From positions 1-33,748 of the forward strand of contig DVKC01000015.1 of the NCBI GenBank assembly GCA_018716295.1: a stretch of DNA of 33,748 bases, in the 5' to 3' direction. Every line of letters begins with the position of its first letter. Positions within the stretch are counted from its first letter, which is position 1. The DNA is from Candidatus Avimuribaculum pullicola (lineage in GTDB: Bacteria; Bacteroidota; Bacteroidia; Bacteroidales; Muribaculaceae). The position numbers and the translations under genes are program-made. Below are positions 6,940 to 15,112 of this stretch, in pieces. The notes beneath the pieces are model-generated. The model had not been told where the DNA came from and did not search any database. It saw nothing but the letters and a program-made list of their open reading frames with translations.

Positions 6940-7569
6940 ATGGCGAAGAATATTATTTTAACGTTGCTGTGCGCATGTTGTTTATTGACAATAAGTTGCA
7001 CTCGCCGAATTGTTGATTTCACAGTAATTTCATCTAAAAATGTACCTATTAGCGACAATGGCATACAAATGAAAAAAGCCGATTCCAGGGTTAAAGGTGT
7101 AGATGGCAAATGGATAGTATTGGGATTTGGAGGTTTTCCCGATATGAAAGAAGCAATCGATGATGCTATTGAACAATATCCTGGCGCAGTCGCATTGTCC
7201 GACGGGGTGGTTAGACAAAAAAGCTGGAATGTTATTCTCTTTGGCAAAAATAAATACATTGTAGAAGGAACTCCTGTATATACCACCAATCTGTCACAAG
7301 ACTTTTACCCACGACGATTCAATGACAATAATGAGCAAAATGGCTATTATGATGCGTCGGCAAAAGAGCAAGAACCGATAAAAGCACCCGACCAGACAGC
7401 AGATAAAAATGTGTTAAGATTGGAGCACATTGTAAAATCGGGAGAAACGCTCCAATATATCGCCAATTTATATGGGATTTCTGTCAAGGATATTATAATC
7501 CTGAATAATTTAACTTCAAACGAACTTTATCGTGGGGAAAAACTGTTAATCGAAATCCCCAAAAATTGA
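6940..7569 (+). CDS. LysM-domain lipoprotein
   Basis: The 209-residue product has a lipoprotein signal peptide ending TISC (Cys20). The middle part (about 25-115) has the pattern AIDDAIEQYPGA..LSDGVV and YIVEGTPV, which resembles small lipoproteins of unknown function in Bacteroidales. Residues about 163-206 are a LysM domain (HIVKSGETLQYIANLYGIS...LYRGEKLLI), which binds N-acetylglucosamine-containing glycans such as peptidoglycan. A low-complexity linker (120-158) joins the two. It lies 24 bases after precursor 1 and 50 bases before precursor 2, so it is probably expressed with them. A role at the cell wall where the peptides arrive is an inference. Confidence 0.8.
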   Translation: MAKNIILTLLCACCLLTISCTRRIVDFTVISSKNVPISDNGIQMKKADSRVKGVDGKWIVLGFGGFPDMKEAIDDAIEQYPGAVALSDGVVRQKSWNVILFGKNKYIVEGTPVYTTNLSQDFYPRRFNDNNEQNGYYDASAKEQEPIKAPDQTADKNVLRLEHIVKSGETLQYIANLYGISVKDIIILNNLTSNELYRGEKLLIEIPKN

Positions 7570-7619
7570 TGCTTTGAAAGCCCAAAACATATATTTATTA
7601 ATTTCAAACGATTCTATTT

Positions 7620-7916
7620 ATGAAAAAGGAACAAAACAATGAAGGGATTCAGTCGCGACGTGAATTCTTCAAGAAAGCAGCGAAAACAGCATTGCCAATC
7701 CTTGGTGCAATAGCATTGGCTAATATACCAATCTTAACAAAAGCTGCACCTGCAACCGATTGTGATTGGTCTTGTAGCTACTCTTGCAAAGGAGGATGTG
7801 ATACCAATTGTCAGAGCCAATGTGCACAAAGTGGCTGCGGAACAACATGTGCAGGCAAATGCATCGGTACATGCTATTCTATGTGTACCGACAGTTGCCA
7901 CAGATCAAGCCGATAA
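7620..7916 (+). CDS. CXXX-repeat RiPP precursor 2
   Basis: The 98-residue product has a leader with SRREFFKKAAKTALPILGA (residues 12-30; Arg13-Arg14), a hydrophobic stretch, and TKAAPA near residue 40-45 as a possible cleavage region. The core runs from Cys48 to Cys93 with 12 cysteines: Cys48-68 and Cys73-93 are each spaced exactly four apart, with one five-residue step between the blocks. The pattern S/T-R-R-x-F-F-K fits the twin-arginine signal. The intervening residues are Gly, Ser, Thr and Gln rich. It is a substrate of the maturases at 8436-10646 by family resemblance. Confidence 0.88.
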   Translation: MKKEQNNEGIQSRREFFKKAAKTALPILGAIALANIPILTKAAPATDCDWSCSYSCKGGCDTNCQSQCAQSGCGTTCAGKCIGTCYSMCTDSCHRSSR

Positions 7917-7967
7917 TCTGCAACACTTGATTCAGAATGCTCAAAATGCTTTCCACACAGTCGTGCA

Positions 7968-8065
7968 GAGCCGTCATACTATGGCGGCTCTATAACAGCC
8001 CACAAGGTAAAGTCAAAAAACACATCACATTACTACAGCAATAAGCCGCCATAATATGTCGGCTC
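7968..8065. repeat. Second inverted pair of palindromic repeats
   Basis: Palindromes at 7968-7990 and 8044-8065 have the same sequence and opposite arrangement as the pair at 3098-3191, about 55 bp apart. The pair fills most of the gap between precursors 2 and 3. A hairpin here could limit read-through or protect the mRNA end, setting different levels for the peptides. Confidence 0.7.
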
Positions 8066-8123
8066 TACACATAGTTAATGCGTACTTTGCCAAACAACTT
8101 AATATTAAAATCCATATCACAGC

Positions 8124-8432
8124 ATGGAAAAAAATGATAACGAAGTACTTTCAAGACGAAATTTCTTCAAAAACATTGCAAAGAAAACATTACCGATAAT
8201 AGGTGCAATATTCTTAGCCAATCTGCCAATCAACAAAATCAATGCAAGCGAAATGGGGTGCTACTGCTATGGTTGTACGGGTGGCTGCCAAGACACATGC
8301 TATATAGGCTGCTCTGGGTCATGTCAACAATCATGCTTAAACAAATGTTATGGAACTTGCACCGGCAGTTGCTCGGGTACTTGCCAATATCAATGCAGCA
8401 CAATGTGCAGCACCAGTTCTTACTACTATTAA
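8124..8432 (+). CDS. CXXX-repeat RiPP precursor 3
   Basis: The 102-residue product has the leader SRRNFFKNIAKKTLPIIGA (residues 10-28; Arg11-Arg12), a hydrophobic stretch LANLPI, and NAS before the core. The core has 14 cysteines; Cys51 to Cys95 gives 12 in a strict every-fourth-residue pattern. The tail is STSSYYY. The stop lies three bases before the radical SAM gene, so the pair is almost certainly co-translated in one operon. That spacing makes this the best assigned substrate of the enzyme. Confidence 0.9.
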   Translation: MEKNDNEVLSRRNFFKNIAKKTLPIIGAIFLANLPINKINASEMGCYCYGCTGGCQDTCYIGCSGSCQQSCLNKCYGTCTGSCSGTCQYQCSTMCSTSSYYY

Positions 8433-8435
8433 CAA

Positions 8436-9683
8436 ATGGAATTATTAGACAATTTAAACATAAAGGAAACCGACAGGGGGTGGCAAACGGGCATCGCCAA
8501 GAGCATCACGTTTATTGTGACCAAGGATTGCCAGCTGGCTTGCAAATATTGCTACCTCGTGGGGAAAAATGAGAAAGAACGCATGTCGTGGGAAACTGCA
8601 AAAGCAGCCATCGACTACATCCTCGACCACGAACGCGATGAGGTGTTCAACACCGAGTCGGTGATTTTCGACTTCATCGGCGGCGAACCGTTCCTCGAAA
8701 TTGAGCTTATCGACCGCATTTGCGACTACCTGAAAGTGGAAATGTTCCGCCGTGGCCACCACTGGTTCAACTCCTACCGTTTCAGCTTCTCGACCAATGG
8801 CATCAACTACGACTCGCAACAGGTGCAGCGTTTCATCAAGAAAAACATCGAGCACCTGTCGATAGGCATCACCATCGACGGCACACGGCGCAAGCACGAC
8901 CTCAACCGCGTGTGGAAGCACCATGCCGGCGAGGCCGAACGCGGCTCGTATGACGACGTGGTGCGCAACATACCGCTGTGGCTCGCCCAATTCCCCAATG
9001 GCAGCACCAAGGTGACAATCAGCAGTGCCGACATTCCTTACATCTGCGAGAGTGTGCTGCACCTCTACTCGCTCGGCATAAAGGAGGTGAACATCAACTG
9101 CGTGTTTGAAGACGTGTGGCACGAGGGCGACGACGTGCTGCTCGAACAGCAACTCACGCAGCTTGCCGATGCCATCATCGACGGCGGCTATTACAGCGAA
9201 TATGTCTGCTCGTTCTTCAGCGAGAACATAGGCAAGCCGTTAGACCCCGTTAATGACAACCAAAACTGGTGCGGCGCGGGACGCATGCTCTCGATCGATG
9301 CGGCTGGCAACTTCTACCCCTGCACTCGTTTCGCCCAATATTCACTGCGCAGCAAGCGGGCGTGGTTCATAGGCAACGTGCGCGACGGTATCGACAAGAA
9401 CCGTCTGCGCCCGTTCCTTACGCTCGACCGCCTCACACAGTCGCCGCAGCAGTGCATCGACTGCGAGGTGGCCAGCGGCTGCGCATGGTGCCAAGGCGAG
9501 AACTACGATGCCGCCGACACGCCCACCGTATTCCAGCGGGCTACGGCCATCTGCAAGATGCACAAGGCGCGAGTGCGAGCCAACAACTACTATTGGAACA
9601 AACTCTTCCGCAAGCTCGAACTCGAAGGCACTCGCAGTGAGTATGAAGAGAACAAGCCAACCGTCAAAAGCGAAACCTGCTAA
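8436..9683 (+). CDS. Radical SAM/SPASM peptide maturase of the CXXX-repeat system
   Basis: The 415-residue enzyme has the radical SAM [4Fe-4S] motif CxxxCxxC at Cys32, Cys36 and Cys39, preceded by a strand (ITFIVTKD), and a GGEP motif at 82-85 for SAM binding. The C-terminal SPASM domain supplies further cluster ligands at Cys279, Cys296, Cys340, Cys343, Cys349, Cys352 and Cys373. It corresponds to the family named in NCBI/TIGRFAM as radical SAM peptide maturase, CXXX-repeat target (named from memory). SPASM enzymes of RiPP clusters install thioether or carbon-carbon links in a leader-bound peptide. Which link is made here cannot be read from the sequence. The gene starts three bases after precursor 3, and the coding sequence is richer in GC than the precursors. 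Confidence 0.92.
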   Translation: MELLDNLNIKETDRGWQTGIAKSITFIVTKDCQLACKYCYLVGKNEKERMSWETAKAAIDYILDHERDEVFNTESVIFDFIGGEPFLEIELIDRICDYLKVEMFRRGHHWFNSYRFSFSTNGINYDSQQVQRFIKKNIEHLSIGITIDGTRRKHDLNRVWKHHAGEAERGSYDDVVRNIPLWLAQFPNGSTKVTISSADIPYICESVLHLYSLGIKEVNINCVFEDVWHEGDDVLLEQQLTQLADAIIDGGYYSEYVCSFFSENIGKPLDPVNDNQNWCGAGRMLSIDAAGNFYPCTRFAQYSLRSKRAWFIGNVRDGIDKNRLRPFLTLDRLTQSPQQCIDCEVASGCAWCQGENYDAADTPTVFQRATAICKMHKARVRANNYYWNKLFRKLELEGTRSEYEENKPTVKSETC

Positions 9684-9689
9684 ACCACT

Positions 9690-10646
9690 ATGATAAAGTA
9701 TATTATAATACAATTGAGCGACAACGCGGTATCATATTGCCACTATGTCGCCACAGCAACCGCCGAGCCTCGCACCATTCCGATAGAGATGCTGCACAAG
9801 GGCATCACGTGGGCTATGAAAGAGAATGCAACAGTGCAATTTGTTTACCCAGCGCACCGCTTGCCCGATGAATACCATGCCATAATCGAGAGCATCGACC
9901 ATGCCAAAATCGTGCCAGCACGATGCGACGACGAGCAACTCGAAAATGTCGCCGACGTGGTGGTTTTCGACGATTATGCCGCCATGGAGGGCTACAACTT
10001 CCGCAGCACGGCAGCCTACGTGCTGCGCACCACACGGGACGAGCTTTTCAAGAATCACCAAGCCATAACCGGCGCACTTGGCAGCGTGCAGCGATTCAAC
10101 GTGGTGATTACCGACATCGATTCATTCACCGATGACGACCTCGCCACCTACGCCCACATTCTCGACAGCCTCGCCGACAAAGTGACCGAGCAATATGCCG
10201 CCGGCAATGCCATGCAATTCAACTTGCTCACCGACCGCATCATGCTCGACAGCATGAACAACTGCAACGCCGGCTGGGAAACCATCGCGCTCGCACCCGA
10301 TGGGCGTTTCTACCCTTGTCCCGCATTCTACCTCGACGGCGACGAGGATTACTGCTTGGGCGACATCAACAGCGGGATACACATCAAGAACCCGCAACTC
10401 TACCGCCTCGACCACGCCCCCATCTGCCGCAGTTGCGATGCCTGGCAATGCCGCCGCTGCACGTGGCTCAACCGCCGCCTCACGCTCGATGTCAACACCC
10501 CCGGCCGCCAGCAATGCGTCGTTGCCCACACCGAGCGCAACGCCTCGCGCCGCTTGCTTGCCAGGTTGAAAGCCGCCGGCCAGTTCCCAGGCAAGGAAAT
10601 AAAAGAAATCACCTACCTCGACCCGTTCGAGATTATAAAGCAATAA
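9690..10646 (+). CDS. CXXX repeat peptide maturase, SPASM-like partner without the radical SAM motif
   Basis: The 318-residue protein follows the radical SAM gene after six bases. It has no CxxxCxxC motif, yet its C-terminal half keeps a SPASM-like cysteine set: Cys192, Cys210 in DGRFYPC, Cys222, Cys246, Cys249, Cys254, Cys257 and Cys276. The N-terminal half looks like a degenerate barrel. It matches the family called CXXX repeat peptide maturase. It probably works in a complex with the first enzyme, holding an auxiliary Fe-S cluster or presenting the peptide. A separate catalytic role cannot be ruled out. Confidence 0.85.
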   Translation: MIKYIIIQLSDNAVSYCHYVATATAEPRTIPIEMLHKGITWAMKENATVQFVYPAHRLPDEYHAIIESIDHAKIVPARCDDEQLENVADVVVFDDYAAMEGYNFRSTAAYVLRTTRDELFKNHQAITGALGSVQRFNVVITDIDSFTDDDLATYAHILDSLADKVTEQYAAGNAMQFNLLTDRIMLDSMNNCNAGWETIALAPDGRFYPCPAFYLDGDEDYCLGDINSGIHIKNPQLYRLDHAPICRSCDAWQCRRCTWLNRRLTLDVNTPGRQQCVVAHTERNASRRLLARLKAAGQFPGKEIKEITYLDPFEIIKQ

Positions 10647-10657
10647 CACCCTGCAAT

Positions 10658-10933
10658 ATGAAAAAAATTATAGGAAAAGTCACCGAAGAGGAAAAACGAG
10701 AGATACAATCGCTGTTTGAACGCCGCAACGGACTCAACGAGTTGGCCAAAGTGCTCACCGCCGATAACGCCGAGCTTTACGAAAAGCTCGTGACCGACAT
10801 GGGCGAAACTGGCACACGATTCCAAGCATGGTGGGATCGCATGGCACAAAAGTATAATTGGGAAAGTGCCGACGGCGGCAACTGGGAAATCAACTTCACC
10901 ACGTGCGATATATACCTTGTAACAAACGATTGA
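10658..10933 (+). CDS. CXXX repeat peptide modification system accessory protein
   Basis: This small acidic protein of 91 residues begins MKKIIGKVTEEEKREIQSLF. It is largely helical in its first 60 residues and ends in a WEINFTTCDIYLV strand. The ATG at 10658 is chosen because it lies 11 bases after the previous stop. The size and position fit the third member described for CXXX-repeat clusters, a small modification-system protein. A role in recognising the leader, as small partners do in other RiPP pathways, is possible but not shown. It precedes tatA by 10 bases. Confidence 0.8.
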   Translation: MKKIIGKVTEEEKREIQSLFERRNGLNELAKVLTADNAELYEKLVTDMGETGTRFQAWWDRMAQKYNWESADGGNWEINFTTCDIYLVTND

Positions 10934-10943
10934 CCCCCACGAC

Positions 10944-11234
10944 ATGACTACACTATTAATACCCTGCTTCATCGGGACTGGCGAACTCATACTCATAGCT
11001 GGACTTGCACTGTTGCTGTTCGGCGGCAAAAAGCTGCCCGAAATGATGCGCGGACTGGGACAAGGCGTCAAACAATTCAAAGAGGGGATGAACGACACCA
11101 CACAACCCGCCAATGATGCCGAAACGCCCTCACAACCCGACCCTAACCATAGCGCACAATACACCGACAGACAGCCAGGCACCATTGACAAACAAAACGG
11201 CCACGCTCAAGATGGAAACAAGGCAAAAGCCTGA
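10944..11234 (+). CDS. tatA: Sec-independent translocase subunit TatA/E
   Basis: The 96-residue product has one N-terminal membrane helix (about 5-25), the Phe-Gly hinge at 26-27 in LLFGGKKLPE, an amphipathic helix (about 28-48) and a hydrophilic tail of Gln, Asp and Pro. This is the standard TatA/E layout. It forms the pore-like assembly that moves folded twin-arginine substrates across the inner membrane. It lies in the same tight operon as the peptide maturases, and its end overlaps tatC by 23 bases. There is no tatB in the window, as is usual for minimal TatAC systems. Confidence 0.92.
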   Translation: MTTLLIPCFIGTGELILIAGLALLLFGGKKLPEMMRGLGQGVKQFKEGMNDTTQPANDAETPSQPDPNHSAQYTDRQPGTIDKQNGHAQDGNKAKA

Positions 11235-12021
11235 CGAAACGAGCAGTGGACAAATGCTCACATTCGGCGGACACCTCGAAGTGCTTCGCCGAATGTTGTT
11301 TCGCATAATCGGTGTGACAATGGCTATAGCTGCTGTGGTATTTTGCTTCAAAGAGGAAACATTTGTCATCTTACTCGCACCAAGCAAATGGGATTTTGCC
11401 ACCTATCGCTTGCTTGAAGATGCCATGCAACTCATCCAACCCGGCTTCCACTTCGAGCAATACCATGTGCAACTCATTGCCACCGAACTTGCCAGCCAAT
11501 TCATGACCCATATATCGACCTCGATATATCTTGGATTGTTAGGAGCTTCGCCTTACATACTTTACGAACTATTCCGCTTCGTTTCACCTGCACTATACGC
11601 CAACGAGCGACGCTACTCGGTGCGCATCATTTCCACCGTTTACGTGCTGTTCATCGTCGGGTTGCTGATGAGCTATTATGTAATATTCCCCATCTCGTTC
11701 CGATTTCTCGGCACCTACTCCGTGTCGGCCGAAATCACCAGCACCATAACACTCGACAGCTACATCACATCGTTTGTCACACTCACGCTGCTACTCGGCA
11801 TCGTGTTCCAACTGCCCGTAATCGCCTACATATTGGGACGTTTAGGAATTGTCACCGCACCAATGCTTGCAGCGTTCCGCCGCCACGCGATCCTCGTGAT
11901 TGCCATCGTAGCGGCGGTAATCACACCACCCGATGTGATGTCGCTCATACTCGTGGCCATACCGCTCTACCTGCTCTATGAAATCTCGATACAGATACTC
12001 AAGTGGACTTCTCCACGATAG
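11212..12021 (+). CDS. tatC: Sec-independent translocase subunit TatC
   Basis: The 269-residue protein starts at the ATG at 11212, inside the end of tatA in another frame. TatC landmarks are present: HLEVLRRML near the N-terminus, the periplasmic loop segment with SPALYANERRY, and the C-terminal VITPPDVMSLILVAIPLYLLYE. Six membrane helices can be placed. TatC binds the twin-arginine signal peptide. Its presence behind precursors with S-R-R-x-F-F-K leaders gives a direct export route. Whether it also serves the rest of the cell cannot be told without the genome. Confidence 0.94.
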   Translation: METRQKPDETSSGQMLTFGGHLEVLRRMLFRIIGVTMAIAAVVFCFKEETFVILLAPSKWDFATYRLLEDAMQLIQPGFHFEQYHVQLIATELASQFMTHISTSIYLGLLGASPYILYELFRFVSPALYANERRYSVRIISTVYVLFIVGLLMSYYVIFPISFRFLGTYSVSAEITSTITLDSYITSFVTLTLLLGIVFQLPVIAYILGRLGIVTAPMLAAFRRHAILVIAIVAAVITPPDVMSLILVAIPLYLLYEISIQILKWTSPR

Positions 12022-12065
12022 CATCACATTAAGATAGACAGGCAAAGTTGCCCTTGGATTATTTT

Positions 12066-12156
12066 CTAAAGAGGGTGTGTCGAATTAGATAAATACGGCA
12101 ACCATACTTACGATTCATAAGTTACCCCCCCATTTATCCAATTCACCCCCTTTAGG
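12066..12156. repeat. Imperfect inverted repeat between converging operons
   Basis: The arm CTAAAGAGGGTG...GATAAAT (12066-12092) and CATTTATCCAATTCACCCCC (12131-12150), followed by TTTAGG, are complementary with a four-base insertion and a few mismatches. They lie between the ends of tatC and the epimerase gene, so a two-way terminator is likely. An old transposon end is an alternative. Confidence 0.4.
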
Positions 12157-12176
12157 TTATTATTCCAGCCACTGCG

Positions 12177-13172
12177 CTACTCGGTCTTGAACGTTATGTC
12201 GTCGGTGCGCGGGTGCACAAACTCAAACTCCAGCGTCCGCGCCAGCCCCTCGCCAAGCGTGTAAGGCGGCTTGAAGCCCGACGCAAGCATCTTCGACGAG
12301 TCAAACTCGGTGGTTGCGCAAAACTTCTTCACCCGCACCGAGCTGACGGTGAGCTTCTTGCGCGTCACGGCAGCCAGCAAGTCGAAACAATAACCGCCAA
12401 GCATACCCAGCCAATAAGGGAAATGCGTCGATGGAATGTGCTTATCCAGCACCTTCTCGACATGCTCCACAAGGTCGTTCATGTTGAAATCGGGCTTGTC
12501 GATATAGTTATACACATTGTATCCCGTGGTGCGATTTTCTATCATGAACTTCACGAAAGCCACGATATTGCCCACGTAGCACATCGACTTGCGGTTCTTG
12601 CCACTGCCCACCATCAAAAACCGCCCGCTCGCAATCTGCTTCAGCAGGTTGTACACATTGCCACGGTTGCGCTCGCCGAAAATCACCGTCGGCCTGATGA
12701 TGTTGATATTCCAGTCGGGGTGCGACTCGTGCCAACGCTGCAACACCTCCTCGGCCTGCCACTTCGACTTGCCGTAGTGATTGAACGGGTCGGCGGGATG
12801 CTCCTCGTTGGGGTTCTTCTTGTTAAGCCCATACACGGCCACCGACGAGAAAAACACGATGCGCCGCACACCGTTGCGCTCCATCGCCCGCAACGTCACC
12901 TCCATGCCTCCCACGTTGGTGTCGTAGTACAGCGACACTGGCGACACATCGTCGCGGTGCTGTGCCGCCAACAACACCACCACGTCGGCACCGGCAAGCT
13001 CGCGATCCATCTGCTCCTGCTCACGCACATCGCCGATAGTGGTCAACTCGGGGAAGAAATGGCTCTGCTGCAAGTCGATATTCTTCAACTCATATCCTCC
13101 AGCATCTTTCAAAAGCCCCAGCAAACGAGTCCCCACGAACCCGCTCGCCCCAATCATAGTTACTTTCATCAT
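12177..13172 (-). CDS. NAD-dependent sugar epimerase/dehydratase
   Basis: This 331-residue short-chain dehydrogenase has GASGFVG at residues 8-14 for NAD(P) binding, SSVAVYG at 109-115 and the YGKSK catalytic motif at 133-137. A TTG at 13178 is another start; the ATG at 13172 (or 13169) is preferred. Extended SDRs of this kind epimerise or dehydrate nucleotide sugars, such as UDP-glucose/UDP-galactose. It is the last gene of the polysaccharide operon, 25 bases after the GT2 gene, so it likely provides a sugar donor. The exact sugar cannot be named. Confidence 0.85.
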   Translation of the reverse strand: MMKVTMIGASGFVGTRLLGLLKDAGGYELKNIDLQQSHFFPELTTIGDVREQEQMDRELAGADVVVLLAAQHRDDVSPVSLYYDTNVGGMEVTLRAMERNGVRRIVFFSSVAVYGLNKKNPNEEHPADPFNHYGKSKWQAEEVLQRWHESHPDWNINIIRPTVIFGERNRGNVYNLLKQIASGRFLMVGSGKNRKSMCYVGNIVAFVKFMIENRTTGYNVYNYIDKPDFNMNDLVEHVEKVLDKHIPSTHFPYWLGMLGGYCFDLLAAVTRKKLTVSSVRVKKFCATTEFDSSKMLASGFKPPYTLGEGLARTLEFEFVHPRTDDITFKTE

Positions 13173-13197
13173 ATCCAATTATTTAAAGCTCTATTAT

Positions 13198-14007
13198 TTA
13201 CCTTAATATTTTCTTATATATCCACCCACGCAACTTATTTGGCACTATACGGGTAGTAAATCTTATGCACAAATTCATGCAAGTTTTGGCAAGACCTATA
13301 TACCCCAACCTATAAAGTGTCAAATAAAAGCGAGCTTCGACACACGCATATTTCCAGCCACCACGACGATTGAACATATCGGGCGAAAATCTAAAGTATA
13401 GCAATGGCTCTTGCAGGTTATGGAATTTTGCTCCATTCTGCAACATTCTGACCCACAGGAAATAATCCTCAAACAAGTAAAACGGTTGATAACTACCTAC
13501 AGCCTCAACAGCCGATTTGCGGAACATCACCACAGGGTGATTGATAGGATTTCGCTTCTTTCCAAACTCAAAGATTTCTTCGCTCGTTTCAGGCAACTTA
13601 CGCGTTGATGTAACATTGTTCCTATTGCCTTGAAATTCGTCTATCCACGCACCACACACAGCAATTTCGGGGTGCGCTTCCATATATGCCACCTGTTTTT
13701 CAAACCTGTTGGCATAACAAATGTCATCAGTATCCATTCGTGCCACCAATTCGTTGCTGCAATGCTTCAGCCCCTCATTCAGGGCATTGCCAAGCCCCAT
13801 GTTTTTCGGCAACTTCACAATGTGCATCGACGGATAACGCCTCGCGTACTCATCTGCCACAGCATCAAGTTCTGCCGTCAACGGGCCATCTTCTACAAGC
13901 ACCACCTCATCGGGCGGCAAAGTCTGAGTGAACACACTGTCAAGGCTTTGGCGCAAAAAGTCGGGATTCTCCTTGTAATACAAGGAAATCAACACAGAAA
14001 ATTTCAT
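13198..14007 (-). CDS. Family 2 glycosyltransferase
   Basis: The 269-residue protein has the GT-A fold start FSVLISLYYKENPDFLRQSLDS (given in part; key residues 3-24), the nucleotide-site VEDG at 38-41, and the metal-binding DTD at 92-94 within MDTDD. The usual GT2 pattern of LEDYFLW-type residues appears as FEDYFLW near 185-191. It transfers a sugar from a nucleotide donor to the growing lipid-linked unit at the inner membrane face. The donor is not predictable. It follows the acyltransferase gene in the operon. Confidence 0.9.
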   Translation of the reverse strand: MKFSVLISLYYKENPDFLRQSLDSVFTQTLPPDEVVLVEDGPLTAELDAVADEYARRYPSMHIVKLPKNMGLGNALNEGLKHCSNELVARMDTDDICYANRFEKQVAYMEAHPEIAVCGAWIDEFQGNRNNVTSTRKLPETSEEIFEFGKKRNPINHPVVMFRKSAVEAVGSYQPFYLFEDYFLWVRMLQNGAKFHNLQEPLLYFRFSPDMFNRRGGWKYACVEARFYLTLYRLGYIGLAKTCMNLCIRFTTRIVPNKLRGWIYKKILR

Positions 14008-14019
14008 CGAAGATTTAAA

Positions 14020-15036
14020 TTATTTTTCAAAAACATTTTCACCCAATACCAACAGGCGGGTTATTTTAGTTTTCTTGCACAAAAGAGATATGGCGTATGA
14101 TATGATAAGTGCGGCACATACAATTATAGCAATATGCAAAGGTTTATATATATTCAATTCTACCATGAAAAAGTAGTGTAATACATAGAAATGCATATAG
14201 TATATCGGAAGTGTTTCCTTTCCAAATTTGCACAGAAAATTATTATTCCACCGATTGGATACAATTCGTTTGAATATTTCATAAAAGAATACTACTCCCA
14301 TAACAGCCACAAGCAGCCTGTAAAACACTATAAATAGACCGCCTAAGTTAATCCATTTATAAAATGTCGGCGGTTCGTTATGCATTCTAAAAAATGCAAC
14401 AAATACTGGGAACGATATTAGTGCAACAATCGTGATTATCTTTTCAATTTTTGGGCGTTCAAGAAGTGTATTGAAACTCCTCCAATAAACGCCAAAAGCG
14501 AAGAAAAGGAAGTACCATGCAATCCAATGATAACCAAATAATCTAAACCCAGTAAGCAGCTCTACAAGATTCATAAGTGCGCCAACTATCACAGTCACTG
14601 CTATCTCATGAATATGAACTGCCTTGGCTATTTTACGGCACAACAAGAAAATCACATTTATGAAAAACAATGCCCATAAAAACCATAGTCCTTTATCAGG
14701 CTGTTTTATAACATATAGAATCTTATTTATTAAACTTTCGAGGCTCCATCCATTATTCCCTTCGATGAGCCAACTTAACAAAATAGCACTAAAAAAAGGA
14801 ATTAGCAGTTGTACACTTCTTTGCCTGATTTTATCCCAAGAGTTTAATTTATAGCTTACAAAGCCACTTATAAACATGAACAAAGGCATGTAGAATGAAG
14901 AAACTATGCGAATTAAAATAGCATCGTCGGTATAAAATTTTTGCAATGTATGGATTAGGACAACGAGAATGATTGTGAATCCTCGTAAAACATCAATGTA
15001 AACTAATCGTTTGGTTGTTTCCATCACTATGTACAT
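14020..15036 (-). CDS. Membrane acyltransferase, family 3
   Basis: The 338-residue integral membrane protein begins with RLVYIDVLRGFTIILVVLIH, the typical start of acyltransferase 3 proteins with the conserved Arg and His residues, and has about ten hydrophobic helices. These proteins O-acetylate, or succinylate, sugars of surface polysaccharides. Two ATG codons (15036 and 15024) are possible. It lies between the FrhB-like gene and the GT2 gene, and the low GC content is similar to that of the flippase and polymerase genes. Confidence 0.88.
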   Translation of the reverse strand: MYIVMETTKRLVYIDVLRGFTIILVVLIHTLQKFYTDDAILIRIVSSFYMPLFMFISGFVSYKLNSWDKIRQRSVQLLIPFFSAILLSWLIEGNNGWSLESLINKILYVIKQPDKGLWFLWALFFINVIFLLCRKIAKAVHIHEIAVTVIVGALMNLVELLTGFRLFGYHWIAWYFLFFAFGVYWRSFNTLLERPKIEKIITIVALISFPVFVAFFRMHNEPPTFYKWINLGGLFIVFYRLLVAVMGVVFFYEIFKRIVSNRWNNNFLCKFGKETLPIYYMHFYVLHYFFMVELNIYKPLHIAIIVCAALIISYAISLLCKKTKITRLLVLGENVFEK

Positions 15037-15112
15037 TTAAAAATTTATGTCGTGCTGCTAAACCGAGGTGAGCATTAACTCAATATGGCTACTTACGGTA
15101 TTGTTACTATTG

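Noticed and set aside
6255..7289. Long minus-strand open frame of 344 codons opposite precursor 1
   Set aside because: It is the mirror of the cysteine-repeat coding on the plus strand; its repeats of Pro, Leu, His and Gln are the complement of Cys, Gly and Ser codons, and it has no motif or start context.
6307..8432. Metallothionein or keratin-like cysteine-rich proteins
   Set aside because: The shared twin-arginine leaders, exact every-fourth-residue spacing and adjacency to a radical SAM/SPASM enzyme fit RiPP precursors better.
12213..13256. Plus-strand open frame of 347 codons opposite the epimerase
   Set aside because: The minus strand encodes a full epimerase with all motifs; the plus frame is rich in His, Arg and Gln as expected of a shadow frame.
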